Below, piece after piece: positions 44,968-56,700 of a DNA stretch of 64,000 nucleotides. Location of the stretch: contig NZ_KB898706.1 in NCBI RefSeq assembly GCF_000377745.1, positions 697,263 through 761,262 on the forward strand. The letters run 5' to 3'. Under the pieces are notes generated by a model, which was given only the letters and a program-made list of their open reading frames with translations, had not been told where the DNA came from and made no database searches. This stretch comes from Gilvimarinus chinensis DSM 19667. Its GTDB lineage: Bacteria > Pseudomonadota > Gammaproteobacteria > Pseudomonadales > Cellvibrionaceae. The position numbers and the translations under genes are program-made. The first letter of the stretch is position 1. Every line of letters starts with the position of its first letter.

Positions 44968-46149
44968 ATGTTGTTACGTTCAATTGGGAAAGGCGCGCTA
45001 AGCCATAGTCGGTCAGTCATAGCTTTGGCTTTGTCTGTGGCATTGCTGAGCGCGTGTGGAAAATCAGCCGACGCTCCAGCCGCAGGTGGGGCAGGGGCTA
45101 TGCCTCCACCTGAGGTAACGGTAGTGACACTACAGGAGCAGGAGGTAGATTTGAATGTAGAGCTTCCTGGTCGGGCAGTTGCTTTTCGCAAAGCCCAAGT
45201 TCGCCCTCAGGTGAACGGTATTATTGAAAAGCGTCTGTTTACCGAAGGCGCCTTTGTTGAACAGGGGCAACAACTGTATCAGATTGATGCAGCGCGTTAT
45301 GAAGCCGCTGTGGCTAACGCCAAAGCGCAATTAGCTCGCGCCCGTGCCAATGTTTCTACCACCGAGGCCCGTGAGAAGCGTTATAAGAACTTGCTGTCTG
45401 AAAAAGCCGTGAGCCAGCAGGATTACGACGATGCGTTAGGAGCTTACGACCAGGCAAAAGCCGATGTCGCGGTGGCCGAAGCGGCTTTACGTACGGCTGA
45501 AATTGATTTGCGTTACACCGAAGTAAAGGCACCCATTAGCGGTCGCATCGGTATTTCCAGTGTTACTGAGGGCGCATTGGTGTCTGCTCAGCAGGCGGCT
45601 GTGTTGACCACGATCAACCAGCTGGATCCGATCTATGTGGATGTGTCGCAGTCGGCAAGCCGCATTTTGCAAATGCGCCGCGATGTGCAAAACGGCAAAG
45701 TTTCTCGTGCCGAAACACCTAAAGTGAAACTGATTATGGAAGACGGTAGCGAATACCCCCATGTGGGCGAATTGCAGTTTTCCGATGTGAGCGTGAACGA
45801 GAGCACAGGGACCGTGGTAGTTCGTGCGCTGTTTGAAAACCCGGACAGCATGCTAATGCCGGGCATGTTTGTACGAGCAGAACTGGCTGAAGGTGTGCGC
45901 AGTAACGCGGTGCTAGTGCCGCAGCGCGCTGTACAACGCGACCGGGAAGGTAACGCCAGTGTGATGCTGGTGAACGCTGAAAATAACGTTGAGCCTCGGC
46001 CCATCACGGCAAACCGTGCTGTGGGCAGTCATTGGTTGGTTGAAAGTGGCGTGAGCGCCGGTGATCGGGTCATCGTTGCCGGGCTGCAAAAAGTCCGCCC
46101 CGGTGCGCAGGTGACAACCATCGAAGAAGGCAGCGCTCAGGGAGAGTAA
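44968..46149 (+). CDS. acrA: RND efflux periplasmic adaptor, AcrA/MexA type lipoprotein
   Basis: A 393-residue membrane fusion protein linking the inner-membrane pump to an outer-membrane channel. The N-terminus is a lipoprotein signal with lipobox L-L-S-A-C. The biotinyl-lipoyl halves, a coiled-coil hairpin (~105-185: A-K-A-Q-L-A-R-A-R-A) and the beta-barrel domain (G-A-L-V-S-A-Q-Q) follow. AAAGGAGC is the ribosome site. It ends 3 bases before the pump gene. No TolC-type channel gene is nearby, so the pump must share one encoded elsewhere. Confidence 0.94.
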   Translation: MLLRSIGKGALSHSRSVIALALSVALLSACGKSADAPAAGGAGAMPPPEVTVVTLQEQEVDLNVELPGRAVAFRKAQVRPQVNGIIEKRLFTEGAFVEQGQQLYQIDAARYEAAVANAKAQLARARANVSTTEAREKRYKNLLSEKAVSQQDYDDALGAYDQAKADVAVAEAALRTAEIDLRYTEVKAPISGRIGISSVTEGALVSAQQAAVLTTINQLDPIYVDVSQSASRILQMRRDVQNGKVSRAETPKVKLIMEDGSEYPHVGELQFSDVSVNESTGTVVVRALFENPDSMLMPGMFVRAELAEGVRSNAVLVPQRAVQRDREGNASVMLVNAENNVEPRPITANRAVGSHWLVESGVSAGDRVIVAGLQKVRPGAQVTTIEEGSAQGE

Positions 46150-46152
46150 ATT

Positions 46153-49100
46153 ATGGCGAAGTTTTTTATCGATCGCCCAGTCTTTGCCTGGGTGATCTCA
46201 ATCATCATTATGTTGGCGGGGGCGTTGGCCATCAACACGCTGCCAATTTCACAGTACCCCGAGGTGGCGCCGCCGTCGGTTGAAATTCGTACCTCTTACC
46301 CGGGTGCATCGGCCAAAGTGGTGGAAGATTCGGTGGTGCAAATCATCGAGCAGAACCTGACCGGTATTGATAACGTTCAGTATATGTCCTCGACCAGTGA
46401 CTCCTCTGGTGTTGGCCAAATTACTGTGACCTTTGACGCCGGCACTGACCCGGACATCGCTCAGGTACAGGTGCAGAATAAGCTGCAGGGCGCTATGACG
46501 CTCTTGCCCCAAGAGGTACAGCAGCAGGGGATTCGGGTGAATAAATCCTCGGCTGGTTTCTTGTTGGTATTGGGCTTTGTTTCTACCGATAACAGTTTGG
46601 ATAAATACGATATTGCGGATTATGTAGCCGCAAACGTTCGTGAGCCTCTCAGTCGAGTGGGTGGTGTGGGCGACATTACGATATTTGGCTCGCAGTACGC
46701 CATGCGAATTTGGCTGAATGCAGACAAGCTGGCTACCTACAAGTTAACCAGTGAAGATGTGGTAGCGGCCATTCGCTCGCAGAACGTTCAAATTGCAGCG
46801 GGTGAATTAGGTGGAGCACCGGCACTACCTGGCCAGGACGTGAATGCCAGTATTGTGGTTCAGTCACGCCTGGAAACACCCGAGCAATTTCGCAATATTT
46901 TATTGCGGGTTAATGAAGACGGCTCACAAGTTCGTATGGGTGACGTCGCCCGAGTTGAGCTGGGCGGCGAGAATTATCAGTTTGAAACCGAATATAACGG
47001 CCAGGCGGCGACAGGTTTAGCCATTACCTTGGCATCGGGTGCGAACGCCCTGGAAACGGCTGAAGGCGTACGTGAACGTATTGATGAGTTAAAACCCTTC
47101 TTCCCGGATTCAGTGGAGGTGGTCTATCCGTTCGATACTACGCCGTTCGTAAAGCTTTCAATTGAAGGCGTGGTGCATACGCTGATTGAAGCGGTGGTGT
47201 TGGTGTTTTTGGTGATGTACCTGTTCTTGCAGAACTTCCGCGCCACCTTAATTCCGACCATTGCCATTCCTGTAGTGCTGTTGGGTACTTTCGCGATTCT
47301 GGAAGCCTTTGGTTTCAGCATTAACACCCTGACCATGTTTGCCATGGTGCTTGCTATCGGCTTGCTGGTGGACGATGCCATTGTGGTGGTGGAAAACGTC
47401 GAACGGGTAATGCACGAGGACAAATTGCCGCCGCGCGAAGCCACGCGTAAATCCATGGATCAGATTACCGGGGCGCTGATTGGTATCGCCTTGGTGTTGT
47501 CGGCGGTGTTTGTGCCCATGGCTTTCTTTGGTGGCTCGACCGGCGTTATTTACCGTCAGTTCTCTATCACGATTGTATCGGCGATGGTGTTGTCGGTGGT
47601 GGTGGCGTTAACGCTAACCCCGGCGTTGTGCGCCATTATGCTTAAACCGACCAGCGATGGTCACTACGACAAAAAAGGCTTTTTTGGCTGGTTTAACCGC
47701 TTTTTTGATCGTTCATCCAATGGTTATCAGAACAGTGTTAAAGGTATTTTAGCGCGCAAAAGCCGCTTTATGCTGGTGTATCTGGCCATTGTCGTGGTAC
47801 TCGGTTTAATGTTTGGTCGTTTACCTGGCTCGTTTTTGCCCGACGAAGATCAGGGCATTATGTTTACGCAAATGACACTGCCGGTGAATGCCACCAAAGA
47901 GCGCTCGATTGAGGTAATGGATCGCGTCGAGAATTATTACTTACAGCAAGAAAAAGCTGTGGTGGAATCGGTATTCTCGGTGATCGGTTTTAGCTTTAGC
48001 GGACGCGGTCAGAACAATGGTATTGCCTTTGTGAAGTTACGCGATTGGGAAGAGCGCGGTGAAGAGGGGCAGGATGTACAGTCCCTGGCCGGGCGTGCCA
48101 TGGGCTACTTTATGACCATTAAAGAAGCCATGGTATTCCCTTTTGCACCGCCCCCGATCATTCAGTTGGGTACGGCTTCCGGCTTTAATTTACAACTTAA
48201 AGACTTGGGAGGCGTGGGGCACGAAGCCTTGATGAATGCGCGTAACCAGTTGCTGGGCATGGCCTCGCAGGAGTCTGAGTTGGTTGGTGTTCGTCCCAAC
48301 GGCCAGGAAGACACGCCGCAATTTAAGCTGGATATTGATTTTGAAAAAGCCTCTGCGTTAGGCGTATCCATCAGCCAAATCAACAGTGTATTTTCCACAG
48401 CCTGGGCCGCGTCTTACGTCAATGACTTTATTGATAACGGTCGTATTAAACGGGTGTATGTGCAGGGTGATGCGCCTTATCGCATGATGCCCGAGGATGT
48501 CGGCGACTGGTATGTACGCAATGGTGCCGGCGAAATGGTGCCTTTCTCGGCGTTCTCAACAGGCCGTTGGGTTTACGGATCGCCAAGGTTGGAGCGCTAT
48601 AACGGCGTGTCTTCGTTAAATATTCAAGGCCAAGGCGCACCCGGCGTCAGCTCTGGTCGAGCAATGGAGATTATGGAAAGTCTGGCCGCACAGTTACCGC
48701 CCGGTATCGGCTTTGAATGGACCGGTATGTCTCTGCAAGAGAAAGAATCCGGTGACCAGGCACCAATGCTTTACGCTCTGTCGATTCTGGTGGTGTTCCT
48801 GTGTTTGGCCGCGTTGTACGAGAGTTGGTCAGTGCCTTTCTCGGTGATGCTGGTCGTGCCGTTGGGTGTTCTCGGTGCGCTGTTGTTTGCCATGGGGCGC
48901 GGTTTGTCTAACGACGTTTACTTCCAGGTGGGGCTACTCACCACGGTGGGTCTGTCGGCGAAAAACGCGATTTTGATTGTGGAGTTTGCCAAAGATTTGT
49001 ACGAAGAAGGTATGGATCTGATTAAAGCAACTATGGAGGCGGTGCGGATGCGTTTGCGCCCCATCATTATGACGTCGCTGGCGTTTGGCCTGGGTGTTAC

Positions 49101-49275
49101 GCCGCTGGCGATCAGCACCGGTGCCGGCTCTGGTGCGCAGAACGCCATTGGTACCGCAGTGCTTGGTGGGATTATTTCTGCCACCTTCCTGGCAATCTTT
49201 TTTGTACCGCTGTTTTATGTCGTGGTGGTGAAATTTGGTGAATGGATTTCACCGAAAAAGAGAGACGAGCTTTAG
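46153..49275 (+). CDS. acrB: RND multidrug efflux pump, HAE1 family (AcrB type)
   Basis: A 1040-residue inner-membrane drug/proton antiporter, same size as AcrB (1049). It begins [13 protein letters not shown] and shows the HAE1 motifs [11 protein letters not shown], the TM4 proton-relay pair of Asp in [13 protein letters not shown] (about residues 407-408), and the TM10 Lys in G-L-S-A-K-N-A-I. Twelve TM segments and two large periplasmic loops are evident. Substrates cannot be read from the sequence. Confidence 0.96.
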   Translation: MAKFFIDRPVFAWVISIIIMLAGALAINTLPISQYPEVAPPSVEIRTSYPGASAKVVEDSVVQIIEQNLTGIDNVQYMSSTSDSSGVGQITVTFDAGTDPDIAQVQVQNKLQGAMTLLPQEVQQQGIRVNKSSAGFLLVLGFVSTDNSLDKYDIADYVAANVREPLSRVGGVGDITIFGSQYAMRIWLNADKLATYKLTSEDVVAAIRSQNVQIAAGELGGAPALPGQDVNASIVVQSRLETPEQFRNILLRVNEDGSQVRMGDVARVELGGENYQFETEYNGQAATGLAITLASGANALETAEGVRERIDELKPFFPDSVEVVYPFDTTPFVKLSIEGVVHTLIEAVVLVFLVMYLFLQNFRATLIPTIAIPVVLLGTFAILEAFGFSINTLTMFAMVLAIGLLVDDAIVVVENVERVMHEDKLPPREATRKSMDQITGALIGIALVLSAVFVPMAFFGGSTGVIYRQFSITIVSAMVLSVVVALTLTPALCAIMLKPTSDGHYDKKGFFGWFNRFFDRSSNGYQNSVKGILARKSRFMLVYLAIVVVLGLMFGRLPGSFLPDEDQGIMFTQMTLPVNATKERSIEVMDRVENYYLQQEKAVVESVFSVIGFSFSGRGQNNGIAFVKLRDWEERGEEGQDVQSLAGRAMGYFMTIKEAMVFPFAPPPIIQLGTASGFNLQLKDLGGVGHEALMNARNQLLGMASQESELVGVRPNGQEDTPQFKLDIDFEKASALGVSISQINSVFSTAWAASYVNDFIDNGRIKRVYVQGDAPYRMMPEDVGDWYVRNGAGEMVPFSAFSTGRWVYGSPRLERYNGVSSLNIQGQGAPGVSSGRAMEIMESLAAQLPPGIGFEWTGMSLQEKESGDQAPMLYALSILVVFLCLAALYESWSVPFSVMLVVPLGVLGALLFAMGRGLSNDVYFQVGLLTTVGLSAKNAILIVEFAKDLYEEGMDLIKATMEAVRMRLRPIIMTSLAFGLGVTPLAISTGAGSGAQNAIGTAVLGGIISATFLAIFFVPLFYVVVVKFGEWISPKKRDEL

Positions 49276-49300
49276 TGAGCTAGGAAATTTTCCAGGGTAA

Positions 49301-49328
49301 AAAGGCGGCCTAATGGCCGCCTTTTTTT
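49301..49328. terminator. Bidirectional terminator between pump and hybrid kinase
   Basis: A 7-base GC stem (49304-49310 with 49315-49321) with TAAT loop, flanked by A on one side and seven T on the other. It serves the pump on the plus strand and the kinase on the minus strand, with the T run overlapping the kinase stop codon. Confidence 0.9.
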
Positions 49329-52300
49329 ATTGGACTGGTTCTATGAACTCTTGAAAGGCGTCCAGCGTTTTTGTCAAGGTTGAGCTGAAATCGACTTTCA
49401 AGGTGTTAATGAGGTTTATATTTTGCTCTTGTGCGGCGTGTTCGATTTGCTGGCATATGTCTTGTAAACGGTGCGCTTTGAGCTGACCGGCACTGCCTTT
49501 TAAGCTGTGGGCCAGCCGATTGATTGCATCAGTATCTTGGTCATTTACTGCGTTTTCAAAAGAGTTGAGTTTGTCGTTGGCGGTGTTAATAAACTGAGTG
49601 AGCAGGTTCTGTAAAAACTCTCTCTTATTGAATAAGCTTTTTAGAGCTGTGTCTTGATCCCAAAGGGCAGCCTCAGCACTTTTCTCTGGTAGTTTAGGTT
49701 TAGGTATCGATGGCTGCTGGCTTTTGTGCAATAGCCAGTGGTGTAGCGTTGAGTGCAGCGATTGACCCTGAATGGGTTTGCTTAAATAGTCATTCATCCC
49801 CTTTTGCAAGCACAGTTCCCGATCCCCTTGCATGGCGTTGGCTGTCAGCGCAACGATCGGGGTGTTGCGATAACGCTCACCAGCATCACCTTTGCGAATT
49901 GCTTCTGTGGCTTCAAAGCCGTCCATTTCTGGCATCTGGCAGTCCATAAGGATGAGCGTGTAGGGATGTTGGGCGGGTGATTGCCGCAGAGCAACTAAGG
50001 CTTCCTGACCATTGCCAGCGCAGTCGGCGTTTAAGCTCAACTCTTCGAGCATAAGCTTTGCCACCTGCTGATTAATGGAGTTGTCTTCCACCAAAAGAAT
50101 ACGGGTATTTTCCGGCCATGTGTTTGGGAGGGAGTTGCTTTTTGTATCTTTGGGAGCGGGCTTTGTGTGTAGAAATCCAGTATGTGGGCAGATGTCACTC
50201 AATAATTGCATCAGGCTTACAGTACTAACAGGTTTGTACAGATAATGGTCAACATGGTGCCGTTGAAAGGCCTCGCTGAGACCTATCATTGAGGAAAGTA
50301 AGGTTATTGATTGATTTTCTTTTAACTCAATCAGCTTGTTTAGGGCTTTGTCTGAGCATTTACTGTCAATAAGAGCGAGGTCGAAACGTTCTCGGGGTAA
50401 AGAGAGAAGGTCATCTTCTACGTTAGTTAACCGTACGCAAACTCCCCAGCTTTGAAATTGCCGGCTAAGGCTATCGGCGAGCAATGTGCTGGGGGTATGG
50501 ATTAATATTTTGGGACGATGTACGGATAGATCGGGTGAGCGGAAGAGCGTTTTTGACGCAAGCCCCAAGCGGACATTGAATTCAAAGGTAGATCCTTCTC
50601 CTTCTGTGCTGTATGCACTGATATCGCCACGCATTAAATGAGTCAGTTGGCGGCATATTGCCAGTCCCAAGCCGGAGCCACCAAAACGCCTGGTGGTGGA
50701 CGCATCAAGCTGAGAAAAAGGGTCGAACAGTTGTTGGATCTTGTCGTCTGGAATACCGATGCCGGTGTCATGTATTTGTGCTGAAAAATGTAATTCGTTG
50801 TCTTTTACATGGCTTTGGCACTGAATGTAGATACTACCTTGTGAAGTGAACTTAATGGCATTACCCACTAAGTTCGTGAGTATTTGTTGTAGCCGGCCGC
50901 AATCACCGTTAGCGCTTGTTTGCGACAAATCCGCTTTATCGATGACAAGCTCCAGTCCTTTGTTTTGTGCTCGCATCGCCATGGTATGGCAGAAACCATC
51001 GAGAAACTGGTGCAGTTCAAAGTCGGTTTGCTCCAGTTCTAATTTTCCTGCCTCCACTTTCGAAAAGTCTAAAATATCGTTGATAATAGTCAGCAAAGAC
51101 TCCGCACTGGTTTTTGCGATGTGAATTTTGTGCAGGTCTGGTTCATGTAAGTCAGAGTTTTGTAAAAGGTTTAGCATTCCCAGCACCCCATTCATGGGGG
51201 TACGTATTTCGTGGCTCATCATGGCGAGGAATTCACTTTTTGAACGCGCGGCAGACTCTGCTTCCACTTTCGCGCTCTGCAGCGCAAATTCAGCTAATTT
51301 TCGCTCGTGTATATCTTGAAATGAACCGAACATGCGTACGCACTGTCCGTTTTCTATCACAGCCTTACCAGTGGTCGAGATCCACTTCTCACGGTTATTT
51401 GCAGTCACGAGAATCAGTTCGTCTTGAAATTGTGTACCTTGATTTATGGTGGTTTCGACTAATTTCTGGATTCGTTCCCGGTTTTCTCCTGCCTTATAGA
51501 ATTCCATACCGGTTTCCATATCTGGCTGATAATCGTCGGGGACCTCATGAATTTTTTTGGTCATGTCTGACCAGTAAAGAGTTCCTTTAACTAAATCGAC
51601 TTCCCAAGCTCCAATGTTACCTAGTTCGCTCATAGCCTCTAACATTTCGCTCTGACGCTCAACCTTTTTGGCATAGCCTTCCTGCTCGGTTATGTCGATA
51701 GCTGAAGCGTAGAGCTTTCCGGTTTCTGAGTCTGCGTTAGAGCTCCAAAGTAATGAAATATACCGTCCGTCACGGTGGCGATAGCGGTTTTTAAAAGAGT
51801 TCAGGGCTTTTCCGCTGATCAGCATTTGCAATGCATCAACAGTCGGCTGAATATCGTCTGGGTGTAAAAAATCGACTATCGGCGTCAGTAAAAGTTCTTG
51901 TTCTGTGTATCCGAGAGCTGTTGTAAAGTGCCGATTAACTCGCTCAAACATCCCATCACTGTTAGCAATACACAAAAATGAATTAGCGTTCTTGAAGTAC
52001 TGGTTTAACTCGCGTTGCGATAGCTCCATGGCGTGAAGCGCTTCTTTGTGCTTTGTAATATCCAAGTGTGTGCCAACCATGCGTTTGGGGCTACCATCGT
52101 CACTCCACTCGACCACTTCGCCGGTATCATTAACCCATACCCAATGTCCATCCTTGTGCCGCATACGACACTCACAGGTATATTTATTTTCGTCCCCATT
52201 CCAGTGACGTTTCAAGCTTTGTTTTGACGTTAGTAAATCGTCTGGATGTACATGCTTGTGCCAAGTGCCAATAAACACCGGCTCTAGCTCTTTTAGCGTA

Positions 52301-53670
52301 TAGCCAATAATATTGGCCCAGCGCTCGTTAAAAGCGACCTTTCCACTGGGGATATCCCAGTCCCAAATGCCGACCTCTGTGCTTTCGATCACCAGTTCCA
52401 GTTGTTTGCGCTGTTCTTCGAGTTTGCGCGCCTGCTCCAGCTGCTCGCTGATATCTTCGGCAATGCTCCAGACCAGCTGGCGGCCCTGTTGGTCTTTTAC
52501 CAATACACTGCTTAATTGCACCGAAAATATCTGCCCGTTACGGCGCCGATATTTCAGTTGCGCGGGGCCAAACCTTCCTTGGTCACGCAAGTTGTTGCGT
52601 AGTGACTGTAATTTATCAGTATCAGATTCGCAGATTAAATCGTATACGGTCAAATGTCGTAAATCGTCATGAATGTATCCACAGTACTGCAGTAATGCCG
52701 GGTTAGCGTCTAGGAACTCGCCACTTTTGTAGTCATGCAGCGAGAGCGCTAGAGGGGAGAAATTGAATAAAGTGTGTAGTCGTTGCTCGGTGCCACGACG
52801 CAATTCGTGCAGATATATAACCCAGAGCAGTGGCGCTAGGATTAGGCAGGCCACTAGAAATATCGCCATGCGCAAAGCGGTAGCATTAGGAGCCTGATCT
52901 GGCCAGCCGTTTTTGGGGGTTGCGGATAAATACCAGCGATCGCCCGGTAAGTCTACCTGAGCCGTGACTGGATCGCTTTGAGCGATGCTATCGTCCCCCC
53001 AAAAAGCTGCATCGGATTTCTCTCGCCGAATGCTTATGTCTATTTCGTGTTGCTGATCTAAGCTGCTACGTCGATAGAGCGCATTAAGGTCGATTACCGC
53101 TGAAACGATACCCCAAAACTGGTTTTTATCATCATAAACGGGTATACGGCCAATTAGCCCTTGGCCTCCTTGTAAAAGCTGTAAAGGGCCATCTATGGTC
53201 ATTTTTCCAGAGGCGATAGTCTTTTGTACGGCAAGTTTTTGCTGAGGGTGCTCAAAGTAATGGAGACCGAGCGCCGCCTTGTTGTCTTCGTAGGGATAAA
53301 TCAGTGAAAGGGTTAAGTCGGGGGCGCCACCGATGTTTCTGAGTAAGCTGTTGCTGCCGAATAAATGCTTTGCGTAGTGGCTGAATACAGGTTGCGTCAT
53401 GTCAGGGTTAACCTGAATGGCGGCGACTAACCCTTGCACCGTTTGCAGGCTTGCGTTGATATTGCCTTCCAGCCTGGCCCGCAGCAGTGCGAGGTCGTCC
53501 TGAGTTTGAGCCCTGACTTGGTGCAGATGGTTTTCATAGTTGAGCCGATCTATATAGTAGCCGCTTGCAAGGGCGGTAATGCCCACAATGAGGGAGATGA
53601 CTAGGTAGTAAGTGCGAGAGATGAACAACCGCTGGTTGCTTGCACTTGTAGAAATAGAGGTGGCGCGCAT
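49327..53670 (-). CDS. Hybrid sensor histidine kinase (CHASE-PAS4-HK-REC-REC-Hpt)
   Basis: A very large two-component sensor. I use the ATG at 53670 (1447 residues); the frame runs to a TTG at 53703, and neither start has a good ribosome site. An N-terminal TM, a CHASE-type periplasmic sensor (~70-270) and a second TM (~285-305) are followed by about four PAS/PAC modules (~310-820), HisKA with M-M-S-H-E-I-R-T-P-M-N-G, HATPase with D-T-G-I-G-I-P and G-G-S-G-L-G-L-A-I, a divergent receiver, a canonical receiver (L-L-V-E-D-N-S-I-N, L-M-D-C-Q-M-P-E-M-D-G) and a C-terminal Hpt domain (H-S-L-K-G-S-A-G). All elements of an internal phosphorelay are present. The signal and output regulator are unknown; the gene is alone on its strand. 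Confidence 0.93.
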   Translation of the reverse strand: MRATSISTSASNQRLFISRTYYLVISLIVGITALASGYYIDRLNYENHLHQVRAQTQDDLALLRARLEGNINASLQTVQGLVAAIQVNPDMTQPVFSHYAKHLFGSNSLLRNIGGAPDLTLSLIYPYEDNKAALGLHYFEHPQQKLAVQKTIASGKMTIDGPLQLLQGGQGLIGRIPVYDDKNQFWGIVSAVIDLNALYRRSSLDQQHEIDISIRREKSDAAFWGDDSIAQSDPVTAQVDLPGDRWYLSATPKNGWPDQAPNATALRMAIFLVACLILAPLLWVIYLHELRRGTEQRLHTLFNFSPLALSLHDYKSGEFLDANPALLQYCGYIHDDLRHLTVYDLICESDTDKLQSLRNNLRDQGRFGPAQLKYRRRNGQIFSVQLSSVLVKDQQGRQLVWSIAEDISEQLEQARKLEEQRKQLELVIESTEVGIWDWDIPSGKVAFNERWANIIGYTLKELEPVFIGTWHKHVHPDDLLTSKQSLKRHWNGDENKYTCECRMRHKDGHWVWVNDTGEVVEWSDDGSPKRMVGTHLDITKHKEALHAMELSQRELNQYFKNANSFLCIANSDGMFERVNRHFTTALGYTEQELLLTPIVDFLHPDDIQPTVDALQMLISGKALNSFKNRYRHRDGRYISLLWSSNADSETGKLYASAIDITEQEGYAKKVERQSEMLEAMSELGNIGAWEVDLVKGTLYWSDMTKKIHEVPDDYQPDMETGMEFYKAGENRERIQKLVETTINQGTQFQDELILVTANNREKWISTTGKAVIENGQCVRMFGSFQDIHERKLAEFALQSAKVEAESAARSKSEFLAMMSHEIRTPMNGVLGMLNLLQNSDLHEPDLHKIHIAKTSAESLLTIINDILDFSKVEAGKLELEQTDFELHQFLDGFCHTMAMRAQNKGLELVIDKADLSQTSANGDCGRLQQILTNLVGNAIKFTSQGSIYIQCQSHVKDNELHFSAQIHDTGIGIPDDKIQQLFDPFSQLDASTTRRFGGSGLGLAICRQLTHLMRGDISAYSTEGEGSTFEFNVRLGLASKTLFRSPDLSVHRPKILIHTPSTLLADSLSRQFQSWGVCVRLTNVEDDLLSLPRERFDLALIDSKCSDKALNKLIELKENQSITLLSSMIGLSEAFQRHHVDHYLYKPVSTVSLMQLLSDICPHTGFLHTKPAPKDTKSNSLPNTWPENTRILLVEDNSINQQVAKLMLEELSLNADCAGNGQEALVALRQSPAQHPYTLILMDCQMPEMDGFEATEAIRKGDAGERYRNTPIVALTANAMQGDRELCLQKGMNDYLSKPIQGQSLHSTLHHWLLHKSQQPSIPKPKLPEKSAEAALWDQDTALKSLFNKREFLQNLLTQFINTANDKLNSFENAVNDQDTDAINRLAHSLKGSAGQLKAHRLQDICQQIEHAAQEQNINLINTLKVDFSSTLTKTLDAFQEFIEPVQ

Positions 53671-53751
53671 GAGTAATGGCTTAGTGCTAATGAGTTTTAG
53701 CAACTATAGCGTAAAAATGCGCGCGCCTTAATAACAAGAGTTGATGCTAGT

Positions 53752-53780
53752 AGGGCTGAACCGGACCAAGGTCCAGCCCT
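53752..53780. terminator. Hairpin downstream of pullulanase
   Basis: A 7-base stem (53752-53758 with 53774-53780) with an inner G/C pairing, between the pullulanase stop and the kinase start. No T run; moderate evidence only. Confidence 0.45.
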
Positions 53781-53793
53781 TTAGGACAAGTAA

Positions 53794-56700
53794 TTACTTA
53801 GCTTTAGTAAATACCGCAGTGGTCAGGGCGGGTACGGTAAGCTCTGAGCCTTCAATTGCTGCGCTGCGGATAGTGGCATCCACAGAGTTGAATTGAACTG
53901 GATGTAAAGTGAAATCTCCGGTTAAAGGGTTAGCAATGTTAACCGACTGCGAGCTCGGGTTAAACACCACGACTATTGCATCGTAATTAGGGTCGCGTTG
54001 CAACTCGTCTGTGAGGCTCATAACAATAACTCCCGGTAGCTGCTCGCTGCCGGTGTTGTGAAACGCAAGCGTTTGCTCTACTTCACTGGCGTTGCGCAAC
54101 CGAAACAGCGGCGAGCTGGTGCGAATGGCGAGCCACTCTTGAAACAGTTGGCGCGCGGTGTCGATATGCTCCGCCGAGGGCGCGGCCTGTTCATCCGCGA
54201 TAATCTCACCAATTAGGGGCCAGTTGCTGCCGTCTTTGTCCTCGCGGGGCAGGCCCATATTCCAGTTGTTGCTCTGGCCGGTAAAATCTACGCGGTTAAA
54301 CCAATCGCCGGAATCGTAGCTGTCGCGCTGCATGGATTTGGATCGCAGCAAATCTACGCCCATATGGATAAACGGAATGCCCTGAGCCAGCATAGGCACA
54401 CTGAGCGAGAAGTTCTGCATACGCACACGCTCGGCCGCGGTTAACGTGCTGGGCGCTTTGTATTGCAGGTTATCCCACAGGGTTTGATTGTCGTGCTTGG
54501 AGATATAATTGATGCTCTCCTGCGGGTCTTCGGTGTAGCCGGCATTGAGGTCAAAGTAGGGCACTTCGCCGCCGGTGGTTGGGTCGCCGTTGCGATCCAC
54601 CAAAGGGTAGGTTTTTAAGCTGCCCGCCAGGTTTACTCGCAAGCGGTCGGTTAAATCCGTTAATGCCTCGCGTTCGCTCTCGGCGCCTGAATTTAAGTTG
54701 TTGGGGTAATGGAACAAGCCGGTGCCATAGCCCTGGTTGCGGCGAATGGCGTCGCCACTGTCGAAGGGGCCACCGCCTCGTACCGCATCGCGAATGCGGT
54801 CGTTAAAACTGCCCACGCCGGTGCCTGCCATATTATTTTGGATGGCATTAACGCCCCGGCGGCTGTCGGCCACTTCGCCGAAGTTCCAGCCCTCGCCGTA
54901 AAAATAGCTGTCGGCATCCACCGCTTGCACGGCATCGCGGGCAGCGAGAATATCTTCGCGCATATGATGGCCCATTAAATCAAAGCGGAAGCCGTCAATT
55001 TTGTAGGCATCGGCCCAAACCACCAGCGAGTCCACCATCAGCTTTTCCATCATCTCGTGTTCGCTGGCGGTGTTGTCGCAGCAAGAGGACATTTCTACCG
55101 CGCCCGATAGTTCGTTGCGGCGGTGGTAGTAGCCAGGTACTAACTTATCCAACACGGATTTATCTCCCAGGCCCGACGCGTTGGTGTGGTTGTAGACCAC
55201 GTCCATTACCACGCGCAGGCCCATCTCGTGCAGTGATTGCACCATCTGGCGAAACTCTACAATGCGGGCAAAACCTTCGCTTTGCGTGGCGTAGCTGCCT
55301 TCGGGGGCGGTGTAGTGGAAGGGGTCGTAGCCCCAATTAAACGAGTCCAGCCCGCGCACATTATTCATCAGCGCTTGCGCCTCGGCGCTTGTGGGGTCAA
55401 AGCCCGCCAACACAGATTCGATGGTTGCACTGCTGTCGGCGGAACCGCAGATAGCCGCGCTGGCGTTTAGGGCACATAAGTCGCCCACAGTGTCGGTAAT
55501 ATCTACCCGCATACTCTCGTCTTCGTTGACGGTGGCGATATCAAAGGTGGGCAGTAGGTGAATGGTGTTCAGCCCCGCTTGCTGCAAATCGCGCAGGTGA
55601 TTAACCGGCGCACTGTCGGCAGCGCTAAAGGCTAAGTATTTACCGCGATGGGCTTCGGGGGTGCTGGCGTCCAACGCCGAGAAATCGCGAATATGCACCT
55701 CGTAAATCACTGAGTCTTCGGGGGCGGCCAGTGGCGGCACGCTGTGATTACTCCAACCACTGGGCTGGGTGTCGGCGCGGTTTAAATCCACCACCTGGGC
55801 CAGAGTGCTGTTGCTGGACAGGTTGAGCGCGTAAGGGTCGGTGGTGGTCAGGCTTTCTACCGAGTCAGTTAAGTAGTGGTACACATCGAACCGATAGCGG
55901 TAATACTGGCCGTGTAGGTCGCCTTCTACGCTGGCTTGCCACACGCCTTCATCGGTTTGGCTCATGGTGTGGGTTGCGCTGGGCTCATCACTTACCGTGG
56001 CAAAAACTTCCAGGGTCATGTTACGCGCGGTGGGTGCCCAAACGGCAAAGTGCGTATTGCCGCCGTCAATCCAGCTGCCCAGTTTGGCGTCGGTGGTAAA
56101 GTAGGCATCCAGCGCCCCCGGTGTTTGCACGCTGGTGGCTTTGAGTAAATTGCCGTCGCTGTCGTAGGCGCTGGCTACCAGTTCACCGGCTAGCCAAGCC
56201 TGGCTATCGATGCCGTTAACCGGAATCTTAAACGCTTGCCAGCTGGCAATATGAGGGAATTTTTCCGCGCTGGTGGGGCTGAGTTCGCCCGCGGTTAATT
56301 CAACGCCTGTACCGCCCGTGAGTTCATTATTGTTTACATTAATCTCGCCCGCGCTCTCGGCGTGCAACATTATGCGGCTGGCGTTGGCGGGTGCAGCCCA
56401 GACCAGGGTGTCGGCGTCTACCCAGTGGGCGGCGTAACCCGAAAGAGTGATTTGCGCAGGGCCTTGTTCGCCCTGGTAAATAATGGCGCTGGAGCCGTGT
56501 TCGGTATAGGCGATATTGCCCTGGGTTAAGTCCATCGCCAAATCGGCGTCGCCCAGCGCTTTTTCATCGCCCTTGTGCAAAATAAAATTGATGCAACCGC
56601 CGGGGTTGTTTAAATCCAATACATAGTAAGCACCGCGCTCGGCATCGACGCCGGTGGCGGGCATGGGGTTATCCCAGGTAATGCCGTTAACGCTGTTGTC